From positions 186,001 through 250,000 of the forward strand of contig NZ_JBDQQR010000003.1 of assembly GCF_039888675.1 (NCBI RefSeq): a stretch of 64,000 nucleotides of DNA, read 5' to 3'. Source of the stretch: Mesorhizobium sp. CAU 1732. Its GTDB lineage: Bacteria; Pseudomonadota; Alphaproteobacteria; Rhizobiales; Rhizobiaceae. Made by a program: the position numbers and the translations under genes. Positions 7,756-16,835 of this stretch are shown piece by piece (the stretch's first letter is position 1; each line of letters begins with the position of its first letter). The notes under the pieces are model-generated. The model was not told the origin of the DNA and did not search any database. It saw nothing but the letters and a program-made list of their open reading frames with translations.

Positions 7756-10700
7756 CTAGAGCAGGAAGTCCGCCGCCGTCAGGTTTCCGGTGCCCGTGAT
7801 CACGAACGAGGCATCGACGTCATTGCTGCCGTCATTGTCGATCTCGACCACGGTGTTCCCACCTTCGAACCGGAACCGAACCTGATTGACGCCACTCGAC
7901 GCGAACGCGGTCGTTCCGATGAAGGTGAACGTACCCGCGATTCCGCTGAGGTCGATCAGATCCCCGACCGCCGCGCCGCGTCCGTCAAACCCGGTGATGG
8001 TGTCTCGCGTGGCCGCTGTCGTCCCGGTGTCGGTCATCGCGTTGAAGTCGAAGACGTCGTTGCCGGCCCCGCCATTCAACGTATCGGCGCCCGCGCCGCC
8101 ATTGAGCGTGTCGTTTCCGCCGCCACCATTGAGGGTGTCGTTGCCGGTATTGCCGGTCAGGGTATCGTTGCCCGTACCGCCGGTGATGACGTTGTTCAAC
8201 GTATTGCCGTTTCCGACGAAGTTGCCGCCATTGGTCTTGGTCAGGTTCTCGACATTTCCGCCGAGCGTATAAGTGGCGAGCGTCGTCTGGACGCCATCCG
8301 TCCCGCCGCCGGCACCCTCGGTGACCGTATCCGCGGCGCTGTCGACGACGAATGTGTCGTTTCCGGTGCCGCCGATCATCGTGTCATTGCCGGTGCCGCC
8401 ATCGAGAATGTCGTTGCCGCCAAGCCCGATCAGCGTGTCGTTGCCGCTGCCGCCACTGAGCGTGTTGTTTCCCGACCCGCCGGTGATGACGTTGTTCAAC
8501 GTATTGCCGGTTCCCGAGAACGTTCCGCCATTGGTCTTGGTCAGGTTCTCGACGTTTCCGCCGAGCGTGTAGCTGGCAAGCGTCGTCTGAACGACATCCG
8601 TTCCGCCGCCGGCACCCTCGGTGACCGTATCCGTGGCGCTGTCGACGACGAATGTGTCGTTTCCGGTTCCACCGATCATCGTGTCATTGCCGGTGCCGCC
8701 ATCGAGAATGTCGTTGCCGCCAAGCCCGATCAGCGTGTCGTTGCCGCTGCCGCCACTGAGCGTGTTGTTTCCCGACCCACCGGTGATGACGTTGTTCAAC
8801 GTATTGCCGGTTCCCGAGAACGTTCCGCCATTGGTCTTGGTCAGGTTCTCGACATTTCCGCCGAGCGTGTAGCTGGCAAGCGTCGTCTGGACGATATCCG
8901 TTCCGCCGCCGGCACCCTCGGTGACCGTATCCGTGGCGCTGTCGACGACGAATGTGTCGTCGCCGGTTCCACCGATCATGCCGTCATTGCCGGTGCCGCC
9001 GTCGAGCGTGTCGTTCCCGTCGCCACCGATCAGCGTGTCGTTTCCGGCCCCGCCATTCAGCGTGTCATTGCCGGTCCCTCCGTCGAGAACATCGACGCCG
9101 CCCAGCCCGCTCAGCGTATCGTTGCCGCCAAGGCCACTCAGCGTGTTGTTGCCGTTGCCGCCGTCTATCACGTTGTTCAGCGCGTTGCCGGTACCGGAGA
9201 AATTACCCCCATTGATGAAGACCAGGTTCTCCACATTGGCACCGAGCAGATAGGACGCCAGCGTCGTTTCGACCGTGTCGGTTCCCTGACCGGCCAGTTC
9301 GGTGACGACGTCCAGAGCTGAATCGACGAGGTAGGTATCGTCACCGATGCCGCCGATCATCGTGTCGTTGCCCGTTCCGCCGTCCAGCGTGTCGTTGCCG
9401 GTGCCGCCGTCGAGCAGGTCGTTGCCCGCCATGCCGAGCAGCGTGTCGTTGCCGCCGAGACCGGACGCGTTGTCCTGCCCTGCCGTGCCGATGAAGGTGT
9501 TGACGCCTGCGGTGCCGACATAGAGGTCGCCGACCACCGTGGTCACGGCCGATATGCGCTGCTCCACATTGCCCAGCCCGTCCGTGAAGGTCGCCACGAC
9601 GCGCAGCGGCCTGTTCACATGGGTCTGGTTGGGCGTGAAGTTCGCGTTGGTCGCGCCGGCGATGTTGACGAAACCTGCGCCGGTATCCTGCTGCCACTGA
9701 TAGGTGACGCTTCCCGGCGTGATCCCGTTGCCGTCGGCAATCGTGCCGATCGACGCGGTAAGGACCTGCCCCTCCGTCGGCGTCATGTCGCTTATGGCAG
9801 GTGCGCCGGTCGCGGCTGCGTTGACGAGTGTAAGCGTCTGGTCGGCGAACCGCGCGGCCTCGATGTTCGTCAACGTATCGACGCCATCGGCCTGCGTTCC
9901 ACCGGTATGCGTGATGACGAAGCGACCGGCTGCGTCCCGGCTGATCGTGTATTCGGCGCGATTGCCGGAGAACACGGCCGTATCGATGTCGCCTGCCCCG
10001 TTCGCCGTCAGGATTTCACGAGCGATCACGAGCTGTCCGGGATTGATCGTGCCCGCGAACATGGCGGCCGCAAGGGTCGTCATGCTGGTGTGGCTGGCGA
10101 TTTCCGGCCCGGTGCCATCGGCGTTCTGGCGAACGCTGATGCGCACGTTGAGCCACTTGTCGCCGTCGATGATGTCGTTGCCGCCACCGCCGGTGATCGT
10201 GTCGTTGCCGTCGCCGCCCAGGATGATGTCGCCGGCGCCGAACGAGGTCACGCCCGCTCCCAGAACCGCCTGGAGGCCGTTGATGAGCGCGATACCGTCC
10301 GCATCGAGATAACTGCCGCGATAGCCGCCGCCGGTGCCGCCCTGCGCTGTCGGCAGCAAGCTCGTCGCGTCCTCATCCGTGCCGTGCAGGATATCGTCGA
10401 AGCGCGTTCCCGACAGACCCTCGACGGATTCGTACTCGTCGAGCGCTGCGTTTTCAGGCAGGACCGGGCTCTCGTCGAAGATGATCGGGATGGACAGGTC
10501 CGCGTTCACGCCGCGCGTGTTGTCCTTGTAGGTCGCCCAGTCGAAGCCGGACATGCCCACCATCTTTCCGCGCCCGGCACTGCCGACCATGATGTCGTCG
10601 CCGCCCTCGCCGATGAACTCGTCGAAGCCGCCGTCGCCCAGGAACACGTCGTGTCCGTCGATGCCGTCATGGGCGAAGACCTCGTCGAAATTGTCGCCGG

Positions 10701-13700
10701 GTGCGCCGTCGAACGTGCCGGTTTCGATCCAGTCATTGCCTTCATTGCCGAGAATGCGTTCGGCGTTCTTGTTGCCGTAGATGAAGTCGTCGCCCTCGCC
10801 GGCGAAGACTTCGGAGCCCTCGTCTGTGCCGAGGAAGACGAAGTCTTTGCCCGCGCCTGCAAGCACGAGATCGAGGCCGGGACCGGCATGGATGACGTCG
10901 TTGCCGGCGCCGCCCTTGATGTTGTCGTCACCGCCCTGGTCCACGATGATGTCGTCGCCATCGCCGCCATTGATGATGTCGTTGCCGAACCCGCCATCGA
11001 GCCGGTCATTGCCGCCATCGCCGTAGAGCGTGTCGTCGCCGATGCCCGCGATGAGGATGTCGTTGCCGTTGGTGCCACCCAGAACGACGTGGTCGCCGCC
11101 GGTATAGCGCAGGTAGTTGCTGTCCGGGCCGACGGTCGCGGGATTGTTGCGGATGACGAGCTGGGTGAGGATGCCCTCTCCAACCGGATCGCCGCTCTCC
11201 AGTGTCCCATTGCCGTCGAGATCGTTGAACTGACGCGTCTGGTCGACTTCGAGGATGAGGCCGGGGGTCGAGAACACGTCCGACGGCAGATGCGTGGCAT
11301 CGGTGTTGCGCATGATCATCGCCGCGAAGGAGTTGTTCTCCATCTCCCCGAAGAGGTGCAGCCCGTCGAGGCGCTGCAGGTAGTAGAAGCGGTCGCCGCT
11401 CTGCAGCATTTCGAGCTGGATTTCGAAGACGTAGCCGAAGGTCGAGCCGAGCATGCCGCCGAACGGCATGATCTCTTCCGCAAGGCCGCCGATCCACAGA
11501 TCGATATTCTCGAGGCCGCCGAGATCAGTGGCATACGCGCCCGTGCCGTTCAGGAAGTCCTCGGCATCGGCAGGTACGACCAAGCCACCGAACGACGTGC
11601 CGGTGATGATCGTCAGCGCAGCGTCGCGCTTGCCGTCGATCGTCGTCTGGCTGGTGATCAGCGCATGCGTGCCGTAGGCCGCGATGAAGTTGATGATCGA
11701 TGCCTCGTTCTTCAGATGGCCCGCATAGTCGATCCAGCTCTCATAGGGCTTGAGCAGGACGTTCTGGTTGCTGGCTTCGTAGAACTGCCGCCGCACTTCG
11801 TTCAGCCCGGGAACGCCGGTATCGCGTCCGCGCGCCAGGTTGATGGTCGCGAGGTCGAGCGGCAGGCCGAGAAGGTTGTTGCGGAGCGCCGAGGTGACGA
11901 ACTCGTCGATCTCGTTGCCGACCTGCCGCGTCATGCCCCGGATGATGGCACCGGCCGCGATGTCTGCATCGACGGTCGTGGTCCCGCCATTGTTCTCGAA
12001 CTGGAGCGGATTGAGGAAGCCCTCGATCAGGCTGATGTGATCCGCCTGGAACGTCGGATCGAAGCGGTCGATCGATTCGGTCAGCATCGAGTGGCCGAAG
12101 CGATAGACCACATGCGCGAACTCGGCGACGATCGACGGGTTGAGCGTCGCGTCGAAGCCGTCCGGCACGAGGAAGGTGTTGATGCTCGGCGAAACCTTGC
12201 GGGCGAACTCCTCGAAGACCAGATGCTGGTACTGCATCTCGGTGCCGAACTTGGCCGCCTGGAACAGACGTTCCCCGTCCCACACCAGCCCGGCGCCGGA
12301 GCCGGGAACCGCCGCCACGTCGTCGACCAGCCATTCGTTGAGGAACGCAACGGCTTCGGCCTGCGTCGCGCCGTTTGCCAGCATGGCCGCCGCATCCGAC
12401 AGGACGACGTCCTTGGTGTGCTGCACCAGCCGGTTGTGCTCCGAGTGGAAGACGTGATGGACCGCCGTCAGGCCGATATTCTCGTTGGCGCGGCCATCGC
12501 CGGCGACATAATGCGCGTCGAGAAGCTCGTCGTCATACTGGCCGTCGGCTGGAATGTTGCCGCCGATCTCGGTGTCGCCGTCTTCCAGGCCGTCCGGCAC
12601 GGCATTGTGCGCGATGTCGGCCAGGAATGCATGACCGGTGCGGATCGCGGTATAAGGCGGCACATGGGCCGGATCGTCCACCAGAATGCCCAGCCCGCCA
12701 TTCGCCGAGGGATCGCCCTCGATCAGGCCGGCGGTGGTGACGATCTGCGGATAGCCGTTCGGTCCGCGCAGGAAGTTGCCATACTGGTCGGTCGCAAGAA
12801 GCGGCACGTTGCCAACGTCGATGTCGCGCAATTGAATGCCGAGAAGATCGGCGGCTTGCGCTTTCATGTCGCCCCATGTCGCCATGCCGCCATTGCCGCC
12901 TTGGATCAAATTGCCCGTCGCGACTGGATCACCAGCGGCATTGAGAACGTACTCGCGCAGGAACACCTGATGCGAGGCGTGAGACGCATAGGTCTGGTTC
13001 TGATCCACGAAAGCCGTCGTCGTATTGATCGGGCGAACGTCGTCAGCCGTACCGAGAATGCCGTCTGCGCCGGGCGCGACCGTAGCGCGCGTCAGAACCA
13101 TGAAGTTGGTGTTGCTGCCTTCGACATAGAGCGGATCGTCGGGCATCAGCGGAATGAACACGGTCCCGCTGCCGCCCTTGCCGACCAGGTCGAGACCGTG
13201 ATCGAAGAACTGGCCGAACAAGGTGAACCATGAGTTGAACGAGGCCGACAGGCCTTCGTCCGGCGCGACGTTGGGTAGCGATATATTCGCGCCTTCCATC
13301 TCGATGCCGTTCGCCTCGAGCAGGGCGTCGAGCGCGCCGCTGGCGCTGGTGAGCGCCGCCTCGGCGTCTGCGAGCTGCTGAAGGGCCGCCGCCGCTGCGG
13401 CTGCCAGGTCCGGATCCTCGGGATTGGCCGCCGCGGCCGCAGTTGCGGCTGCCGACGCCACCTCGGCGGCCGTTACCGCCTCGAAAAGCGGCTCGATCGC
13501 GTCGTAGGCCGCGCTGATCGTGCCCATCACCGCCATCTGCTGAGCCGCTGGAACGATGCTCGCGCGCTGGAGCGCGACGAGGATGGCCGCCGGATTTCCA
13601 AGCGTCTGGTCGACGATCAGGTTCGAGATCGTGCGCACCGTCGGGTCGAAGACGTCACCGGTGCCGGCCGATCCGGGACCGTCATTGTCGGCGCCCGGAT

Positions 13701-13989
13701 TGTAGCTGACGGGCATCGGGCCGAGCGGCCCCGCGCCGTCCGGGTCGACCATGATCGTTCGGAAATCGGTGCCCAGTCCTTCCGGGAAGGGCTGATCGGC
13801 GGAACCCCATTCCTCTTGCCCGGGCAGGAGGTGATTGTAGGTGCCGTCCACCGTGCGCAGGCCCCACGAGATGTTGTAGGAGGGGATCTGCCCCCCGGGC
13901 CCGTAAAGCGGCACGCCATCGGCATGCGCCTCCGCGATTCTGATCTGCGCGAGAATGAAATCGAGATCCGACCGAATATAGGAAACCAT
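7756..13989 (-). CDS. Secreted RTX haem peroxidase (animal-peroxidase domain, MopA-like)
   Basis: A 2077-residue extracellular protein. Residues about 250-950 form an animal-type haem peroxidase (PF03098): the distal-histidine motif FGQFFDHGLDLV lies near residue 260, the proximal region VYRFGHSMLTES near 630, and the family signature ARGRDTGVPGLNEVR near 720. A first RTX block of GGxGxDxLx calcium-binding nonapeptides spans about 965-1140, an Ig-like segment about 1400-1475, and a long second RTX block about 1495-1980. The C-terminus ends in ADFLL, an acidic-hydrophobic tail typical of type I secretion signals. The start at 13989 is preceded by GGAGGG; the open frame extends 197 codons further upstream but reads as non-coding. 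Genes for the matching exporter and adaptor follow. Close relatives include Mn(II)-oxidising MopA-type enzymes; the substrate here is inferred, not shown. Confidence 0.9.
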   Translation of the reverse strand: MVSYIRSDLDFILAQIRIAEAHADGVPLYGPGGQIPSYNISWGLRTVDGTYNHLLPGQEEWGSADQPFPEGLGTDFRTIMVDPDGAGPLGPMPVSYNPGADNDGPGSAGTGDVFDPTVRTISNLIVDQTLGNPAAILVALQRASIVPAAQQMAVMGTISAAYDAIEPLFEAVTAAEVASAAATAAAAANPEDPDLAAAAAAALQQLADAEAALTSASGALDALLEANGIEMEGANISLPNVAPDEGLSASFNSWFTLFGQFFDHGLDLVGKGGSGTVFIPLMPDDPLYVEGSNTNFMVLTRATVAPGADGILGTADDVRPINTTTAFVDQNQTYASHASHQVFLREYVLNAAGDPVATGNLIQGGNGGMATWGDMKAQAADLLGIQLRDIDVGNVPLLATDQYGNFLRGPNGYPQIVTTAGLIEGDPSANGGLGILVDDPAHVPPYTAIRTGHAFLADIAHNAVPDGLEDGDTEIGGNIPADGQYDDELLDAHYVAGDGRANENIGLTAVHHVFHSEHNRLVQHTKDVVLSDAAAMLANGATQAEAVAFLNEWLVDDVAAVPGSGAGLVWDGERLFQAAKFGTEMQYQHLVFEEFARKVSPSINTFLVPDGFDATLNPSIVAEFAHVVYRFGHSMLTESIDRFDPTFQADHISLIEGFLNPLQFENNGGTTTVDADIAAGAIIRGMTRQVGNEIDEFVTSALRNNLLGLPLDLATINLARGRDTGVPGLNEVRRQFYEASNQNVLLKPYESWIDYAGHLKNEASIINFIAAYGTHALITSQTTIDGKRDAALTIITGTSFGGLVVPADAEDFLNGTGAYATDLGGLENIDLWIGGLAEEIMPFGGMLGSTFGYVFEIQLEMLQSGDRFYYLQRLDGLHLFGEMENNSFAAMIMRNTDATHLPSDVFSTPGLILEVDQTRQFNDLDGNGTLESGDPVGEGILTQLVIRNNPATVGPDSNYLRYTGGDHVVLGGTNGNDILIAGIGDDTLYGDGGNDRLDGGFGNDIINGGDGDDIIVDQGGDDNIKGGAGNDVIHAGPGLDLVLAGAGKDFVFLGTDEGSEVFAGEGDDFIYGNKNAERILGNEGNDWIETGTFDGAPGDNFDEVFAHDGIDGHDVFLGDGGFDEFIGEGGDDIMVGSAGRGKMVGMSGFDWATYKDNTRGVNADLSIPIIFDESPVLPENAALDEYESVEGLSGTRFDDILHGTDEDATSLLPTAQGGTGGGYRGSYLDADGIALINGLQAVLGAGVTSFGAGDIILGGDGNDTITGGGGNDIIDGDKWLNVRISVRQNADGTGPEIASHTSMTTLAAAMFAGTINPGQLVIAREILTANGAGDIDTAVFSGNRAEYTISRDAAGRFVITHTGGTQADGVDTLTNIEAARFADQTLTLVNAAATGAPAISDMTPTEGQVLTASIGTIADGNGITPGSVTYQWQQDTGAGFVNIAGATNANFTPNQTHVNRPLRVVATFTDGLGNVEQRISAVTTVVGDLYVGTAGVNTFIGTAGQDNASGLGGNDTLLGMAGNDLLDGGTGNDTLDGGTGNDTMIGGIGDDTYLVDSALDVVTELAGQGTDTVETTLASYLLGANVENLVFINGGNFSGTGNALNNVIDGGNGNNTLSGLGGNDTLSGLGGVDVLDGGTGNDTLNGGAGNDTLIGGDGNDTLDGGTGNDGMIGGTGDDTFVVDSATDTVTEGAGGGTDIVQTTLASYTLGGNVENLTKTNGGTFSGTGNTLNNVITGGSGNNTLSGGSGNDTLIGLGGNDILDGGTGNDTMIGGTGNDTFVVDSATDTVTEGAGGGTDVVQTTLASYTLGGNVENLTKTNGGTFSGTGNTLNNVITGGSGNNTLSGGSGNDTLIGLGGNDILDGGTGNDTMIGGTGNDTFVVDSAADTVTEGAGGGTDGVQTTLATYTLGGNVENLTKTNGGNFVGNGNTLNNVITGGTGNDTLTGNTGNDTLNGGGGNDTLNGGAGADTLNGGAGNDVFDFNAMTDTGTTAATRDTITGFDGRGAAVGDLIDLSGIAGTFTFIGTTAFASSGVNQVRFRFEGGNTVVEIDNDGSNDVDASFVITGTGNLTAADFLL
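8161..9000 (-). repeat. Near-identical 300-bp tandem repeats inside the RTX gene
   Basis: Three consecutive segments (8161-8460, 8461-8760, 8761-9000) have a period of exactly 300 bases. The second and third differ at only about four positions over their first 180 bases. Each encodes 100 residues: RTX nonapeptides followed by a beta-rich linker containing TLASYTLGGNVENLT. A more diverged fourth copy continues to about 9340. The identity at DNA level points to recent duplication or gene conversion. Confidence 0.9.
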
Positions 13990-14541
13990 GACGCCCTCCG
14001 TTGGTGCCATTACACCGTTCAGTTTCAGCGTCGGACGATGCGCTTGGGAGGATTCTTTGCCTATACGGACAAAGGCCCGCGGCATCTGTGGACGAATGGC
14101 CGGCCGATATCGGACTAAGGTCTGGTCGAGACTGAGACGAAGGGCGGGAGTGCCGGCTGCCCCTCGTGAAGCCGCGACCATGCCGGAACGCTGATTGACC
14201 AAGCATCCCGCGAGGTGCCGCCGTCCGGAACGAGCGCATTGCATCTGCGAGGCCGCGCAGCCCTCAGCCGGGCCGAACCACTCGCGCCTCCCGCTTCTGC
14301 ACGTCTGGAGGTGATACTGCAAAAGCCGTAGGCGGCCCTCTTTAGAACGCCACGCGCCCGATCGAGTATCACAACGGTGATGGATCACAGCAGCACGTTC
14401 ATTTTGCTGGCCAATCACCGACCTGTTACCCAATCCAGGACAAGATTTGGCAGATCGCGACAGCATGTGCCTTCTGAAGTGTCGCCGCCGCTTTCTGTTT
14501 GGGTTTCGATTCAAATTATTACGGTCCGGGGGGTCCTTCCA
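13990..14541. other. Divergent intergenic region between RTX peroxidase and sensor kinase
   Basis: This 552-base region separates the RTX gene (minus) from the sensor kinase gene (plus), so it must carry both promoters. Open frames crossing it in several phases have arginine- and alanine-rich, non-protein-like composition. A modestly AT-rich patch (TTCAAATTATTACGG) lies at about 14510-14524, just before the kinase start. I see no clear sigma-70 boxes, operator dyads or RNA gene in it. Confidence 0.5.
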
Positions 14542-15978
14542 GTGAACACCCGCATCCATGCGATGCAGCAACCGATGCATCTGTCAGTGCCCCGGCTCTG
14601 GCGCGACCTGACGCTTGCGAAGAAGTTCGCCATCCTCGCGCTCGCGCTGTCCTTCGTCAGCACGCTGACGCTCGGCAACTGGGTCTCCACCAAGATCGAA
14701 CAGACGGCGGTGGCGCGCGAGGCGGGTGCCGCAGCGAACTACATCGGCCACTTCGTCTCCCCGGCCGTCCAGGAGATCGGAACGCGAGGGCGTCTCTCGC
14801 CCGCACGCCTCGATGAGCTGGACGTCATCCTGAACTCGGCCGCCGTGCGCCTGCGCGTGGTGGCGATGAAGGTATGGGGTCTGGACGGCCGCATCCTCTA
14901 CAGCAGCGATCGCGCATCCATCGGCGACATCTTCCCGATCGACGATACGCTCGAGCGCGCATTGGAGGGCTCGATCGCCGCCGAGTTCAACGAACCGGGG
15001 CATGAGAGCGCGGCCGAAAACGAACCCGGGCATGAAAGCGCGGCGGAATACGCAGACCGTGGCATCCTTCTCGAAGTCTACGCCCCCGTGCATGCGGAAT
15101 CGACCGGCAAGGTCATCGCCGTCGCAGAGTTCTACGAACAGGCGGACGATCTGTTCCTGCATCTGAGGAACGCGAAGATCCAGGGCTGGATGGTGACTGG
15201 CTTTGTGCTTGTCTCGATCTTCGTCGGCTTCTCGACGCTGGTCGGCGACGGCAGCCGCACGATCGAGCTGCAGCGCGACGAACTGACCCGGCATATCACC
15301 AGCCTGTCCCGTGCGATCGCCAACAACTCCGAACTGCGCGAGCGCATAGAGCGGGGCGCACGCAACGTGATCGAGGAGAATGAACGGTTCCTGAGCGGCA
15401 TCGGCTCGGACCTTCACGACGGGCCCGCGCAGTTGATCAGCCTCGGCCTCCTGCGGCTCGACGCGATCGAAGCCGCCGAGGCCGACCCCGACCGCGCAGC
15501 CGTGCGCGCGGCGCTGACCGAAGCGATGGCGGAAATCCGCTCGATCTCCGCAGGACTTCTGCTGCCCAATTTCGAGAATATCGGGCTGAGCGAATGCCTC
15601 GCGATTACCATCAAGAGTCACGAAGACAAGACCGGAAAACCGGTCACGGCCAGCTTCGACAATCTGCCGGCGACCTGCCCGCCCTACATCAAGATCTGCC
15701 TGTGCCGCTTCATTCAGGAAGGCCTGTCGAACGCGTTCCGCCATGCGGGCCGGGCCGACCACCATGTTCTGGTGGTCGCGGACCATGCCGGCATCCGGGC
15801 CGAAGTGCGTGACAATGGTCCGGGCATCGCCCCCGGACAGGCATCCGATTTCTCCGGCCGGCTGGGTCTGATCGGCCTTCGCGGCCGGCTGGAAAGCATA
15901 CGAGGAACATTCACGGTAACAAGCAGCGCGGCGGCGGGGACGACGCTGACGGCTTGGCTGCCTTTGGGAGCGAGCTAA
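14542..15978 (+). CDS. Sensor histidine kinase, NarL-partner type (HisKA_3)
   Basis: A membrane histidine kinase of about 478 residues. A first transmembrane helix (KFAILALALSFVSTL) and a second (WMVTGFVLVSIFVGFSTLV) bracket a periplasmic sensor domain of about 160 residues. The H-box GSDLHDGPAQ lies near residue 290 and is of the HisKA_3 class; the ATPase domain shows the N-box QEGLSNAFRHAG and the G1 box VRDNGPGI. The start is uncertain: I prefer the GTG at 14542 after a G-rich tract, but ATGs at 14563 and 14575 are possible. The response regulator gene follows by four bases. Because it is divergent from the RTX peroxidase gene, control of that gene is a reasonable guess. Confidence 0.88.
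   Translation: MNTRIHAMQQPMHLSVPRLWRDLTLAKKFAILALALSFVSTLTLGNWVSTKIEQTAVAREAGAAANYIGHFVSPAVQEIGTRGRLSPARLDELDVILNSAAVRLRVVAMKVWGLDGRILYSSDRASIGDIFPIDDTLERALEGSIAAEFNEPGHESAAENEPGHESAAEYADRGILLEVYAPVHAESTGKVIAVAEFYEQADDLFLHLRNAKIQGWMVTGFVLVSIFVGFSTLVGDGSRTIELQRDELTRHITSLSRAIANNSELRERIERGARNVIEENERFLSGIGSDLHDGPAQLISLGLLRLDAIEAAEADPDRAAVRAALTEAMAEIRSISAGLLLPNFENIGLSECLAITIKSHEDKTGKPVTASFDNLPATCPPYIKICLCRFIQEGLSNAFRHAGRADHHVLVVADHAGIRAEVRDNGPGIAPGQASDFSGRLGLIGLRGRLESIRGTFTVTSSAAAGTTLTAWLPLGAS
14989..15048 (+). repeat. 30-bp in-frame tandem duplication in the sensor domain
   Basis: Two adjacent 30-base units (14989-15018 and 15019-15048) both encode NEPGHESAAE. They differ only at third codon positions (ccg/ccc, gag/gaa, gcc/gcg), so the peptide is repeated exactly while the DNA has drifted. 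The repeat sits in the periplasmic sensor domain of the histidine kinase. Confidence 0.9.
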
Positions 15979-15982
15979 CGAC

Positions 15983-16663
15983 ATGGAACACCGGATCCGT
16001 ATTGCCGTGGTCGACGATCACCCGCTTTTCCGCGACGGCGTCGTCCACACATTGAGCATGAATGATGGCTTCGAGGTCGTCGGCGAAGGCGCAAGTGCTG
16101 CCGACGCCATACGTCTGGCCCGCGATCTGCAACCGCATGTCATGCTGCTCGACATGAAGCTGCCCGGCGGCGGCCTGGAGGCCGTGGACGAGATCATGCT
16201 GGGTGCGTCACACCCCAACATTCTCATGCTGACGGTGGTGGACGAGGAGGAAAGCGTGGCTAACGCATTCCGCAGCGGTGTCCGGGGCTACCTGCTGAAA
16301 GGCGTCGGCCGGAACGAGCTCGTCGAGACGGTGAAGTCCGTCGCCCAGGGAGACCTCTACGTCTCGCCGCAACTGGCCGCCAAAATGCTCGGCCGCCTGT
16401 CCGCCCCAAGCGTCGCCCTCGACGGGCATGCCAATGAGGCGATCGAGCTGACCGAGCGCGAGGAACAGGTGCTCAAATTGCTGTCGCACGGCCTGAGCAA
16501 CAAGGAGATCGCCTACCGCCTGCAACTCAGCGAGAAAACGGTGAAGTACTATCTCACCCATGTCCTGAAGAAACTCAGGCTGCGCAATCGCGTCGAGGCA
16601 GCCTTGTTTGCGTCGAGCCGCATCCCGTTCGCGGTGAACGGCAGCCGTCTCACACCGGCCTGA
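15983..16663 (+). CDS. Response regulator, NarL/LuxR family
   Basis: A 226-residue two-component regulator. The receiver domain begins with the acidic pair in VVDDHPLFRDG, has its phospho-acceptor aspartate in VMLLDMKLPGG near residue 58 and a conserved lysine in YLLKGVGRNEL. The C-terminal LuxR-type helix-turn-helix is visible as LTEREEQVLKLLSHGLSNKE through KTVKYYLTHVLKKL (about residues 153-200). It lies four bases after the sensor kinase gene and is certainly its partner. The targets are unknown; the divergent RTX peroxidase operon is the nearest candidate. Confidence 0.94.
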   Translation: MEHRIRIAVVDDHPLFRDGVVHTLSMNDGFEVVGEGASAADAIRLARDLQPHVMLLDMKLPGGGLEAVDEIMLGASHPNILMLTVVDEEESVANAFRSGVRGYLLKGVGRNELVETVKSVAQGDLYVSPQLAAKMLGRLSAPSVALDGHANEAIELTEREEQVLKLLSHGLSNKEIAYRLQLSEKTVKYYLTHVLKKLRLRNRVEAALFASSRIPFAVNGSRLTPA

Positions 16664-16667
16664 TGCG

Positions 16668-16835
16668 TTAAAGCACGGACCGGAGAATCGCCGCGCAGTC
16701 GGCGGTGGTCAGGCTGCGCGGTTGGTCCGGTGGCTGTGGCGGCAAGCGCCCGCTCGCAGGTCCATGCGACGACCTCCTGCGTGACGCCCATGTCCGACAG
16801 CGTCTTCGGAATGCCGAGCCGGCGATGTCCGAATT
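16668..16835 (-). pseudogene. C-terminal remnant of an iron-containing alcohol dehydrogenase
   Basis: Reading away from the SDR stop on the minus strand gives LGIPKTLSDMGVTQEVVAW..ERALAAT and then, after a one-base frame change, PDQPRSLTTADCAAILRSVL ending in TAA at 16668-16670. This matches the C-terminal end of Fe-ADH/maleylacetate reductase-type proteins, including the intact copy at 24027-25157, whose tail reads IGLPSTLGEMG and NPRRATANDYWAMMQ. The rest of the gene is absent because the SDR gene abuts it directly. It is a decayed fragment with a frameshift, not a functional gene. Confidence 0.72.

Noticed and set aside
9619..13233. 1204-codon plus-strand open frame antisense to the RTX peroxidase gene
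   Set aside because: It mirrors the low-complexity repeat coding of the opposite strand (valine/alanine-rich runs), has no domain features, and conflicts with the clear peroxidase and RTX motifs on the minus strand.
13990..14580. N-terminal extension of the RTX peroxidase (197 extra codons)
   Set aside because: The upstream part is Arg/Ser/Gly-rich without similarity to the family start. The ATG at 13989 has a GGAGGG site and begins a family-like sequence.
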